Assembly (NCBI GenBank): GCA_021798135.1 | Contig: JAJZYI010000009.1 | Coordinates: forward strand, 1-24,928 | Source: Actinomycetes bacterium | GTDB taxonomy: Bacteria; Actinomycetota; Acidimicrobiia; Acidimicrobiales; UBA8190 | DNA: 24,928 nt | Reading direction: 5' to 3' | Part shown: positions 1 to 7,557 of the stretch, one piece after another | Layout of the letters: each line of letters starts with the position of its first letter | Position numbering within the stretch: the first letter of the stretch is position 1 | Position numbers and translations under genes: made by a program | Notes under the pieces: generated by a model | Databases searched by the model: none | The model's input: the letters and a program-made list of their open reading frames with translations, nothing else | Told to the model about the DNA's origin: nothing

Positions 1-208
1 GGGGCCGGGTGGCACAGCCACCGGGGGCCGGGTGACACAGCCACCGGGGGCCGGGTGACACAGCCACCGGGGGCCGGGTGGCACAGCCACCGGGGGCCGG
101 GTGGCACAGCCACCGGGGGCCGGGTGACACAGCCACCGGGGGCCGGGTGACACAGCCACCGGGGGCCGGGTGGCATCAGCCACCGGGGGCCGGGTGGCAC
201 AGCCACCG
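1..208. repeat. 23-bp tandem repeat (minisatellite), at least 9 copies
   Basis: Nine consecutive 23-bp units (the eighth is 24 bp because of one extra T) run from base 1, so the array probably continues outside the window. Units come in two versions differing at one base, with GGTGGC or GGTGAC before the ACA. In the GGTGGC version the unit is a perfect short hairpin, GGTGGC-ACA-GCCACC. The array lies 112 bp beyond the 3' end of the ECF S-component gene. The stretch 209-319 between them is GC-rich with no convincing gene. The function is unknown; termination, RNA stabilisation or a simple variable-number repeat are all possible. Confidence 0.93.
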
Positions 209-319
209 GGGGCCGGCGACGGGCGCCGGCCGCGCGCCGGGCAGCCAGTCGGGCCCTCGACCCGCGAGGACCCGGAGCGGCCGCCGCGGCCCGCACGGCT
301 CGTCGGACGCACCGCGCCG

Positions 320-1183
320 TCACGGGGAGCTCGTTCCCGGGAGATGACCGGTGGTGAACGCCGCGGGGGCCTCGAAGGCGGCCCTGCGGGCGGCGCGGCG
401 GAAGGTGGCGAGCATGGCCGGGCCCGCCACCAGGATGCAGGCGACGTTGGTGATGGCCCGGCCGGTGTCCCAGCCGAGCGAGGTCGCCCCGTAGTAGAGG
501 AGGTAGCGGCGGACGTCGACGCCGAACGGCGCGCCGGGGAGGTAGGCGATGGTGCTGTGGGGGTCGACGACGAACGGCCAGAAGGACAGGTTGAGCATGA
601 AGCCGAAGAGGTAGCCGGCGGCGGCACCGTAGGCGGCGAGCAGCAGGAGCTCCAGGCGCCCGCGGGCGGGCGGGAGGAGGCCGGCGACGAGCCCGACCCA
701 GGCGCAGCCGAACATCTGGTAGGGCATCCAGGGCCCTACGCCGCCGGTGACGAGCGCCGAGGTGAAGAGGGTGGTGCAGCCCAGCGCGAAGCCGAACCCG
801 GGGCCGAAGACCCGGCCGGCGACGACCAGGGTGAAGAAGACGGTCTCGATGCCGGCGGTGCCGGCGCCGAGCGGCCGCAGGGCGGCGCCGATGGCGGAGA
901 GGACGCCGAGCATGGCGACCGCCTTGGCGTCGATGCCCCCCTCGGCGATCTCCGAGAACACGACGGCGACGACGAGCACCAGCAGCGCGGCGAACATGAG
1001 CGGCGCCATGGCGCCGTCCCCGAACGCGCCCGGGGAGACGACGAAGGGCCAGAGGAACGCGACGAGCCCGACGAAGGAGGCCATGGCCACCACGGGCCGG
1101 GACCGACGGCCGAGCCGGATGGCGACCGCCCGGGTCGTGCCAGCGCGGGTCGCGCCCTGCACCGCCGTCCGGGCCCGGGTCAC
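320..1183 (-). CDS. ECF transporter substrate-binding (S) component, putative corrinoid
   Basis: This 287-residue protein is a multi-pass membrane protein, with hydrophobic segments starting near residue 32 and continuing to near 265 and a basic tail. The segment GAFGDGAMAPLMFAALLVL, then FSEIAEGGIDAKAVAMLG and GRVFGPGFGFALGCTTLF, matches the S-component type that accompanies actinobacterial ECF ATPase/EcfT genes. S components bind the vitamin in the membrane and hand it across the bilayer. The GTG start at 1183 overlaps the stop of the ATPase gene (GTGA), so translation is coupled. It is the last gene of the riboswitch-controlled operon. Substrate identity as cobalamin or another corrinoid is inferred from the riboswitch and the toroid gene, not from this protein itself. 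Confidence 0.82.
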   Translation of the reverse strand: MTRARTAVQGATRAGTTRAVAIRLGRRSRPVVAMASFVGLVAFLWPFVVSPGAFGDGAMAPLMFAALLVLVVAVVFSEIAEGGIDAKAVAMLGVLSAIGAALRPLGAGTAGIETVFFTLVVAGRVFGPGFGFALGCTTLFTSALVTGGVGPWMPYQMFGCAWVGLVAGLLPPARGRLELLLLAAYGAAAGYLFGFMLNLSFWPFVVDPHSTIAYLPGAPFGVDVRRYLLYYGATSLGWDTGRAITNVACILVAGPAMLATFRRAARRAAFEAPAAFTTGHLPGTSSP

Positions 1184-2841
1184 GGCGCCGCCCGGTCGAG
1201 GGCGTCGGCGACCTCGTCGACGGTGAGGTACCCGAGCGGGGCCAGGATCTTCGCCACCTGGGGCGCGTAGGCGGGCGAGGCGGTCAGGACGGCGGAGGTG
1301 GGGCCGTCGGCCACGAGGTCCCCGGCGGCCATGACGAGGACCCGGTCGGCGACGGACGCCGAGAACTCGACGTCGTGGGTGGCGAGGACGACGGACCGGC
1401 CTTCGGCGGCCAGCCGCTCCACGATGCCCCTCAGGATCTGCTTGGCGTGGTAGTCGAGCCCCCGGGTGGGCTCGTCCAGCAGGACGACGGGCGGTGCGGC
1501 GGTGAGCTGGACGGCGAGCACGAGAGCGAGGCGCTGGCCCTCGGAGAGGTCGCGGGGGTGGGCGCCGGGATCGATCCCCGGTGCGAGGCGGGAGAGCAGC
1601 TCGGCTGCACCCGTGGGCGCCTCGGCGTCCTGCGCCCGGGAACGGCACGCTTCGCGGTCCGCCTGCTGGCACTCCTGTGCCACGGTGTCGAGGTAGAGCA
1701 GGTCGGCCGGGGTCTGGGGGACGAGGCCGACGAGCCGGCGGGCCCGGGCGGGCGGCACCGACGCCGGGTCGGTGCCCGCCGCCCCGTCGGAGCCGGCCAC
1801 GGTGACGGTGCCGGCCTGGCGGGGACCGGAACCCTGCAGGGCCCACAGCAGCGAGGACTTGCCGGACCCGTTGCGGCCCATGAGGGCGGTCACCTGCCCA
1901 CCGGCCAGGTCGAGGTCGACGCCCCGGACCGCCACGACGGGGCCGTGGCGCACGACGACGTCGCGAGCCCGCAGCACCGCGGAGTCCGAGGTCCGGCTCG
2001 GGTCACGGCGGGCCGCGGGCGGGGGCACCAGGGCGATCCGGTCCCGCAGCTCGCCCGCCCTGCGGCGGGCGTCGCGCACCGACAGGGGGAGCGGGTCCCA
2101 GCCGGCGAGCCGGCCCAGGTCGACCACCGGTGGAGCCACCGCGCTGGTGGCGAGCACGGCGTGCGGCGGGCCGTCGGTGACCGTCCCGTCCCGGTGCACC
2201 TCGACGAGCCGGTCGGCGTACTGCACGACCCGCTCCAGGCGGTGCTCGGCCAGCACCACGGTCACGCCGAGGTCGTGGACCAGCCGGGTGACGGTGGCGA
2301 GGACCTCCTCTGCGGCGGTCGGGTCGAGCGCCGAGGTGGGCTCGTCCAGGACCAGCACGCGGGGATGGGCGGTGAGGACCGAGCCGATCGCCACCCGCTG
2401 CTGCTGGCCGCCCGACAGCTCGTGGAGGGGACGGTCCCGAAGGTCGGCGATGCCGAGCAGGTCGAGGGTCTCCTCCACCCGCTTGCGCATCACGTCCGGG
2501 GGCACGGCGAGCTGCTCCATGGCGTACGCCAGCTCCTCCTCGACGGTGTCGGTGACGAACCCGGCAAGGGGGTCCTGGCCGACGACGCCGACCACGTCGG
2601 CCAGCTCGCGTGGCGGGTGGGTGCGCGTGTCGCGGCCGTCCACGACGACGCGACCGGCGAGGGTGCCGCCGGTGAAGTGGGGCACCAGCCCGTTGACCGC
2701 TCCGAGCAGGGTGGACTTGCCCACCCCGGTCGGACCGACCACCAGGACCAGCTCGCCCTCGTCGATCCGCACGTCCACGTCGCGCAGGACCGGGGCGGCA
2801 GCGCCGGCGTAGGTCACGCTCACGTGCTCGAAGCGGATCAT
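1180..2841 (-). CDS. ECF transporter ATPase, two fused ABC domains (EcfA-EcfA')
   Basis: This 553-residue protein contains two complete ABC ATPase domains in one chain. The first has Walker A GPTGVGKST at residues 36-44, signature LSGGQQQR near 140 and Walker B VLVLDEPTSALD near 160, followed by an H-loop in LAEHRLE. The second has Walker A GRNGSGKSS near 320, signature LSEGQRLAL, Walker B VVLLDEPTRGLD and H-loop ATHD. Both domains therefore look catalytically intact. It powers the EcfT/S-component importer at the inner face of the membrane. The ATG start at 2841 overlaps the EcfT stop by ATGA, and its own stop overlaps the S-component start. A fusion of the two ATPases is common in actinobacterial ECF systems. 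Confidence 0.93.
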   Translation of the reverse strand: MIRFEHVSVTYAGAAAPVLRDVDVRIDEGELVLVVGPTGVGKSTLLGAVNGLVPHFTGGTLAGRVVVDGRDTRTHPPRELADVVGVVGQDPLAGFVTDTVEEELAYAMEQLAVPPDVMRKRVEETLDLLGIADLRDRPLHELSGGQQQRVAIGSVLTAHPRVLVLDEPTSALDPTAAEEVLATVTRLVHDLGVTVVLAEHRLERVVQYADRLVEVHRDGTVTDGPPHAVLATSAVAPPVVDLGRLAGWDPLPLSVRDARRRAGELRDRIALVPPPAARRDPSRTSDSAVLRARDVVVRHGPVVAVRGVDLDLAGGQVTALMGRNGSGKSSLLWALQGSGPRQAGTVTVAGSDGAAGTDPASVPPARARRLVGLVPQTPADLLYLDTVAQECQQADREACRSRAQDAEAPTGAAELLSRLAPGIDPGAHPRDLSEGQRLALVLAVQLTAAPPVVLLDEPTRGLDYHAKQILRGIVERLAAEGRSVVLATHDVEFSASVADRVLVMAAGDLVADGPTSAVLTASPAYAPQVAKILAPLGYLTVDEVADALDRAAP

Positions 2842-4046
2842 GCCGGCTCCCCGAGGCGGCCCGCCCGCGTCTCGAGCGGGCCGCGAACCCAGCCGTGGCT
2901 CGGCCCGGGCACGGTGGCAGGCCCGCCGACCGCGGCACGGGCCGGCGGCGGGGCGGCCAGCGCAGCGAGCGCCGCGACCCCGATGGCCAGCGCCGGCACC
3001 AGCGGCAGCGACGGCCAGGCCAACGGGAAGGTCGAGGGGTTCAGACCGGCGGCGGGAGCACCGAGCCCTGACAGGAAGACGAGGAGGGGCACCAGGCCGC
3101 AGAGGGCGACCGCCCACTCCGGTGCCGCCCAGGGGTCGGGCCGGTAGCGGCTGCGCCGCACCCGCCGCCCGCCGACGAGCAGGCCGGCGACGCAGAGCGC
3201 CGATCCCCCCGCCAGGGCGGGCAGCCCCAGCATGGCCGGCGTCGACGCCCCGAGCAGCCCGTAGACCCCGAGGCACAGCCCGCACATGCCGGTGACCATC
3301 AGCCCACCGGTGAGGCGCCGCGCCCGTCTCGACACGCTGCCGGTGCGGCCGTACCCGCGCGAGTCCATGGCCGCCGCCAGACGCAGCGATCGGTCCAGGG
3401 CGTCCTGGAGCACCGGGACGGCCACCTCGCGCAGGGCGTGGACACCGGCGCCGGACCCGCCGCGCAGCTTGCGGGCCCGGCGCACCCGCTGGACGCTCTC
3501 GACGAGCTGGGGCGCCACGGTCAGCGAGACGACCACGGCGACGCCCAGCTCGTAGAGGGCGCCGGGGAGGACCCGGAGCGCCCGCTTCGGGTTTGCCAGG
3601 GCGTTGGCCGCCCCGATGCAGCACAGCAGGCAGCCCAGCGTCATCCCGCCGTACAGGGCCGAGAGCGTGCCCTCCGCCGTGACGGGGCCGCCCAGCTGGA
3701 CCCCGGCCGCCCAGGACGGCAGGGGCACCCGGGGCAGGCTGAACCACACGTGCATGGTCGCGACGTTCACGTCCCCGCCGAGCACGGACCGGAACGCCAC
3801 CCGGATGGCCACCACGGCCAGGGCGAGGAGCAGGTAGTACCTGAAGGCTCGAGCCCACGGCGCCCCGCCCCGCCGCCTGGCGACCACGAACCCCAGCACG
3901 GCCACCACCAGCGCCAGCAGCACGGGGTTGGTGGTCCGGCTCACGGCGACGGCCAGGCCCAGCGCCCAGGTCCACCACGACAGCGGGTGGAGCGCGCGGG
4001 GCACCCGGCGGGCGTCGACCAGGTGCCGGCGGGCGGGCGTCGGCAC
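2838..4046 (-). CDS. ECF transporter transmembrane coupling protein (EcfT/CbiQ family)
   Basis: This is a 402-residue membrane protein. The N-terminal half has transmembrane segments around residues 24-55, 65-85 and 125-150. A long cytoplasmic helical region follows with the EcfT-type coupling motif AMDSRGYGR, preceded by DRSLRLAA. More hydrophobic segments follow in the C-terminal third, which is longer than in minimal EcfT proteins. It couples ATP hydrolysis by the EcfA domains to movement of the S component. The GTG start at 4046 lies 3 bp after the stop of the upstream secreted-protein gene, and the stop overlaps the ATPase start. No strong Shine-Dalgarno sequence is visible, consistent with coupled translation within the operon. 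Confidence 0.88.
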   Translation of the reverse strand: MPTPARRHLVDARRVPRALHPLSWWTWALGLAVAVSRTTNPVLLALVVAVLGFVVARRRGGAPWARAFRYYLLLALAVVAIRVAFRSVLGGDVNVATMHVWFSLPRVPLPSWAAGVQLGGPVTAEGTLSALYGGMTLGCLLCCIGAANALANPKRALRVLPGALYELGVAVVVSLTVAPQLVESVQRVRRARKLRGGSGAGVHALREVAVPVLQDALDRSLRLAAAMDSRGYGRTGSVSRRARRLTGGLMVTGMCGLCLGVYGLLGASTPAMLGLPALAGGSALCVAGLLVGGRRVRRSRYRPDPWAAPEWAVALCGLVPLLVFLSGLGAPAAGLNPSTFPLAWPSLPLVPALAIGVAALAALAAPPPARAAVGGPATVPGPSHGWVRGPLETRAGRLGEPA

Positions 4047-4049
4047 GGC

Positions 4050-5156
4050 TCAGCCGGTCCGCCGGCGTCGCCAGGCCACGATCCCCCCTGCCCCGCCGAG
4101 GACGGCGACCGCCACCAGCCCGACGATGGACGCCAGCGGGGGACCCGGCGAGCCTGGACGCGAGCTGGGGGAACCGGCGGGAGACGCCACGATCCGGAAG
4201 CTGGGAGCCGGTCGCCGGCCCGAGGAGACCGGTACGGCGCCGTGGTCCCGGCCCTGGCCGGTCCCCGCCGGCGCCGGCGCGGGCGCCGACACGGTGTGGC
4301 CCGCCGTGCCCGGGTTCGCCGCGGTGGCGCCGGCCGGCCCCGTGGAACCGGCCGCCCCCGTGGTACCGGCCGCCCCTGTGGAGCCAGCCGCCGCGGTGGC
4401 GGGCGCCGAGCCGGTCCCGCCGGCACGGGCCGTCTGGGCGCTGGGGGAGGAGGTGGCCGGGGCCGCCCCTGGTGCGGACCCGGCAGCGCTCTGCGAGCCC
4501 GGCGGCGCGCCGGCCGACGACGTGGCCTGCGCGGGGGTGATCGACCCCGAGCCGCCGGACCGGGCGGCGGCCCGCACCTGGTCTGGGGAGAAGGGCGGCT
4601 GGCCCGTGGTCCCGGACACGCTGGCCGCGCCGAAGGTCCACGCGTCGATGCTGCCGGGTGGAGGCCGGTAGCTCATCACGCCCTGCTGGCTGTAGCTCCA
4701 CGTGTCCTGGCCCGCGTCGGCGTGCCAGTACGACCAGTACGCCGACACCGGCGGGGTGTTCACGCACGGGTCCTCCGACGGTGTCGGCTCGAAGCTCCCG
4801 GCCCCCTCGGTTGCCAGCCCGATACGGCAGACGAACGCCGGACCTTCCTCCTGGGTGCCCGCCGTGATGAACCCCGCGGCCGCCAGGGCGGTGTAGCCCG
4901 TGCCCGACGACGGCGCGCAGCCGAGGTCCGTGGGTCCGCCCCAGTGCCCGAAGTCCACCACGACCAGCACCCCTGCCGAGCTCGAGCACGTGCCGATCGG
5001 GTCGGCTGCCGCCGGGGCGGCGGGCCCGAGGCCGAGCATCCCGCCGGCGCCGCCGACCGCCAGGCCGGCTGCGCCCACCAGCGCGCCGAGCACCCGTCCC
5101 CGGCGCGGCACGCGACGCCCGGCGGCGCGAGCCGGCCGTCCCCCGGACCCGGCCAC
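4050..5156 (-). CDS. Secreted, C-terminally membrane-anchored protein (DUF4430-like?), partner of the ECF system
   Basis: From the chosen GTG the protein has 368 residues. An arginine-rich N-terminus (GRRVPRRGR) leads into a hydrophobic stretch and a likely cleavage site after APAAA, so it is exported. The mature domain, about 150 residues, starts CSSSAGVLVVVDFGHWGG and contains four cysteines plus the aromatic segment SAYWSYWHADAG. A long Ala/Gly/Pro/Thr/Ser linker follows, then a C-terminal transmembrane helix (LASIVGLVAVAVLGG) and a WRRRR stop-transfer. Such proteins accompany ECF genes and toroid proteins in actinobacteria. The YWSYW segment recalls the DUF4430 domain that forms the C-terminal half of transcobalamin and intrinsic factor, but that assignment is tentative. 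The start is uncertain: GTG codons at 5236, 5111 and 5093 are alternatives, and a 66-bp duplication covers this area. Confidence 0.72.
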   Translation of the reverse strand: MAGSGGRPARAAGRRVPRRGRVLGALVGAAGLAVGGAGGMLGLGPAAPAAADPIGTCSSSAGVLVVVDFGHWGGPTDLGCAPSSGTGYTALAAAGFITAGTQEEGPAFVCRIGLATEGAGSFEPTPSEDPCVNTPPVSAYWSYWHADAGQDTWSYSQQGVMSYRPPPGSIDAWTFGAASVSGTTGQPPFSPDQVRAAARSGGSGSITPAQATSSAGAPPGSQSAAGSAPGAAPATSSPSAQTARAGGTGSAPATAAAGSTGAAGTTGAAGSTGPAGATAANPGTAGHTVSAPAPAPAGTGQGRDHGAVPVSSGRRPAPSFRIVASPAGSPSSRPGSPGPPLASIVGLVAVAVLGGAGGIVAWRRRRTG

Positions 5157-5270
5157 CCCACGGCGCTGCACCGTGTCCGCCGATCCCGGTGACCACCGCG
5201 GCCGTCGACCGCATCCGGCCACCCCGGAGCCCAGCACGGTCTCAGCCGATCCCGGTGACCACGGCGGCCG
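5149..5270. repeat. Imperfect 56-bp direct repeat with 66-bp period
   Basis: Two similar 56-bp copies lie at 5149-5204 and 5215-5270. They share CCGGCCACCCC at the left and GCCGATCCCGGTGACCAC near the right. The second copy contains the last codons of the toroid gene. The first lies between that gene and the anchored-protein gene and repeats the same VVTGIG-coding sequence. The gap between the two genes therefore seems to have grown by tandem duplication of the 3' end of the upstream gene. Confidence 0.75.
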
Positions 5271-7359
5271 GACGGCCAGCGGCCGGGCCGCCCGGGACGG
5301 TGTTCGCGCCACCGAGGTACGGCGCGCCCCCACCGGCGTAGACGGCGCCGTCGGCGGCGACCTCCCAGTAACCCGAGCCGGTGGCGGCGATGCCGGCGAC
5401 GGGGGAGCCACCGGTGTCCGGGCCGGGGTCGACCACCGGTCCTGCCGTCCCGGCGACGCCGCAGCCGTACACGGTGCCGTCGGCCGCGACCTCCCAGTAG
5501 CCGGAGCCGTCGGGTGCCGCGGCGACGCCCACGATCGTGCCGTGCAGCCCGCCGGCGACGGCGTTCGCACCGCCGAGGTACGGCACGCCGAAGGCGTAGA
5601 CGGCGCCGTCGGCCGCGACCTCCCAGTAGCCGGAGCCGTCGGGTGCCGCGGCGACGCCCACGATGGCGCCGTGCAGCCCGCCGGCGACGGCGTTCGCACC
5701 GCCGAGGTACGGGGCGCCGTAGGCGTAGACGGCGCCGTCGGCCGCGACCTCCCAGTAGCCGCCGGTCTTCGCGTCGACGGCCACGCCCGTGATCGCAGCG
5801 GCAGGGCCGCCCGGGAGCGTGTTCGCGCCGCCGTCGTACGGCCTGCCGTACGCGTAGACGGCCCCGTCGCGGGCGGCGAGGACGTAGCCGGCGACCGGAG
5901 GCTGCTGCCCGCCCGTGGCCTGCGTGGGCGGCCCGCTGGCGGGCTTGGAGGTCGGCGGGGTGGCGACGTCGAGGGCCTGCGGCTGGGACCGGGACGCCGC
6001 CCACGAGCTGCCACCCGGATAGGAGGCGGTGACGCTGTAGGTCCCCACGGGGAGCTGCGACGGGGCGGGCCGGCAGGTGCCGGTGCCGCCGGCGAGCGTG
6101 ACGGTGCAGATCGTGGAGCCGGCGGCCTCCACGGTGGCGGTACCGGTCGGCGTGCCCGACGGCGACGCCACCGTGACGGTGAACGTGACGGCCTGCTCGG
6201 CGCCTGCGGTGGCCGTCGACGGCGACACCACCAGGCTGGTGGTGGTGCCCGCCGGGCCGACGGGTTCGACGGTCACGGGGGCGGCGGGGGCACCCCACGG
6301 GAAGGCCAGCCCCGCCAGCGCGGGGACGGCCTGGTAGGTGGCGAGGACGTCGCCGGGAGCCGGGGCCGGCGGGAAGTAGAAGGCCCCTGCGTCGCTGCCG
6401 GAGGTGAGCTGGAAGGACAGGAGCGCCGAGACCGGGTTCGCCGAGCCCTTCACGAAGGTGCTGCCGGTGGGCGACTCGCCCAGGGCGATCAGCGCCTGGA
6501 CGACCAGGGCGGTGGAATCAGGGTCGGTCGAGCCCGGCGTGGCCGCCGTGCTCGGGAAGTAGGACCAGCCGGCGTCGGCGTCCTGCCCGTTCGACAGGAA
6601 CGCCAGCGCCTTGGAGGCCACCGCCGAGGTCGACGCCCCCTGCGCCGCCAGGCCCTGCAGCGCCAGCGACGTCGAGTTGGTGTCGGGCCCCCCGTAGCTC
6701 GCCGGCGTGCCGTCGCAGGGGTTCTGCGCGTTGTCCGGGGTGGTCCACCCCCCGTCGGGGCACTGCTCGGCCACCAGCCAGCCGATCGCCGCAGCGGTCT
6801 GCGGGGTGCCCTTCACGCCGGCCGCCGCCAAGGCGGCCAGGGCCAGCCCCTGGTCGTAGTTGCCGGCCAGGTAGTTCGCCACCTGCGACTCGGTCCCGAA
6901 CAGGCCTGCGTCCGGCCCGCTGGTCTGCTCCGTGGCCAGCAGCCGCGCCACCAGGTCGGTCCCGCCGAAGGCCCGCGGGTTGACGCCGAACGCCTCGGCG
7001 TCGAGGATCAGCGACGCCAGCTGCCCGGGGGCGTCGGCCCCACCCTGCACGACGTAGGCGTCGACGTTGCCCTCCAGGTACGCCAGGGCACGCTGGGCGG
7101 CAGCCGGGTCCACCCTGGCGGCGGACAGGGCGAGCACCGTCCAGGCGGTCGAGGACAGGCTCGGCGTGGTCGCACCGGAGGACGAGGGGACGAACCCCTG
7201 GGCGTTGACCTGGCTCGCCAGCCAGTGGCCCGCCTGCTCTGCGGCGACGGCCTGCGGCAGTGCCGGCAGGGCCGTCGCCGCGTGCGCCGAGCCGGTCAGG
7301 GAGAGCACCGAGCAGGCAGCCAGCGATGCTGCTGCGGCCAGACGGCGGGGGACGGACAT
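5242..7359 (-). CDS. Secreted alpha/alpha-toroid (prenyltransferase/transcobalamin-like) protein with Ig-like and GYWEVAADG repeats
   Basis: This 705-residue protein starts at an ATG and carries a clear signal peptide (residues 1-27, ending GSAHA). Residues about 28-355 contain repeated helical units such as NSTSLALQGLAAQG and DPDSTALVVQALIALGE, plus GGW/AGW segments. This is the prenyltransferase/squalene-cyclase-like toroid also used by intrinsic factor and transcobalamin. No DxDD cyclase motif is seen. Residues about 368-465 form a bacterial Ig-like domain. From about 495 to the end there are five copies of a roughly 43-residue repeat, GYWEVAADGAVYAYG...YLGGAN, probably a beta-propeller-like or wall-interacting module. 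It is the first gene after the cobalamin riboswitch, so extracellular corrinoid capture is the likely role. The ligand is inferred, not seen. Confidence 0.85.
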   Translation of the reverse strand: MSVPRRLAAAASLAACSVLSLTGSAHAATALPALPQAVAAEQAGHWLASQVNAQGFVPSSSGATTPSLSSTAWTVLALSAARVDPAAAQRALAYLEGNVDAYVVQGGADAPGQLASLILDAEAFGVNPRAFGGTDLVARLLATEQTSGPDAGLFGTESQVANYLAGNYDQGLALAALAAAGVKGTPQTAAAIGWLVAEQCPDGGWTTPDNAQNPCDGTPASYGGPDTNSTSLALQGLAAQGASTSAVASKALAFLSNGQDADAGWSYFPSTAATPGSTDPDSTALVVQALIALGESPTGSTFVKGSANPVSALLSFQLTSGSDAGAFYFPPAPAPGDVLATYQAVPALAGLAFPWGAPAAPVTVEPVGPAGTTTSLVVSPSTATAGAEQAVTFTVTVASPSGTPTGTATVEAAGSTICTVTLAGGTGTCRPAPSQLPVGTYSVTASYPGGSSWAASRSQPQALDVATPPTSKPASGPPTQATGGQQPPVAGYVLAARDGAVYAYGRPYDGGANTLPGGPAAAITGVAVDAKTGGYWEVAADGAVYAYGAPYLGGANAVAGGLHGAIVGVAAAPDGSGYWEVAADGAVYAFGVPYLGGANAVAGGLHGTIVGVAAAPDGSGYWEVAADGTVYGCGVAGTAGPVVDPGPDTGGSPVAGIAATGSGYWEVAADGAVYAGGGAPYLGGANTVPGGPAAGRPAAVVTGIG
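5250..5890. repeat. Internal 129-bp-period coding repeats (GYWEVAADG units)
   Basis: The 3' part of the toroid gene is built from repeats of about 129 bp (43 codons). The most alike pair, around 5460-5590 and 5590-5720, is almost identical at DNA level, for example CCGGAGCCGT at 5501 and again at 5630. The neighbouring copies have diverged. Such recent near-identity indicates active expansion or contraction of the repeat. Confidence 0.8.
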
Positions 7360-7459
7360 CGGATCTCGCTTTCCGGGCGGGCGGCCCAGGAACCCCGTCC
7401 CCGAGCGGGAAGGAGATCACCGAGCCCCGGTCCATGTGTCTCGACATGTGGGAACTCGA

Positions 7460-7557
7460 CCACCACGCAGGACTCCCGGCTCGCGGCTCGCACGGAGCTC
7501 ACCGCCTACGGTTGCGGACCAGCGCCGGCGTTCGACCGGCTTTCCCCGCGTCGTGGG
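7460..7557 (-). promoter_or_regulatory. Cobalamin (B12) riboswitch, compact form
   Basis: On the minus strand, starting at 7557, a P1 strand CCACGACGC is followed by GGGGAAAGCCGGT, then a GAACGCCGGCGCTG segment, then GTCCGCAACCGTA (7519-7507). The B12-box-like sequence AGCCGGGAGTCCTGC (7481-7467) comes next, and the closing strand GCGTGGTGG (7468-7460) pairs with P1 except for one mismatch. Order and sequence match the conserved core of cobalamin riboswitches (GGAA..CCGGT..CCGG.GCTG..CCGCAAC.GTA...AGCC.GGA..CCTGC). The aptamer ends about 100 nt before the ATG of the toroid gene. That space can hold an expression platform; a CATGT/ACATG hairpin is visible at 7433-7448. Corrinoid binding is expected to repress the downstream operon. 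Confidence 0.9.

Noticed and set aside
1..208. Possible CRISPR array at the left edge
   Set aside because: 23-bp units are contiguous without spacer sequences.
170..1270. Long plus-strand open frame over the ECF S-component gene
   Set aside because: Glu/Gly/Arg-rich mirror frame of a clear membrane protein gene on the minus strand; caused by high GC.
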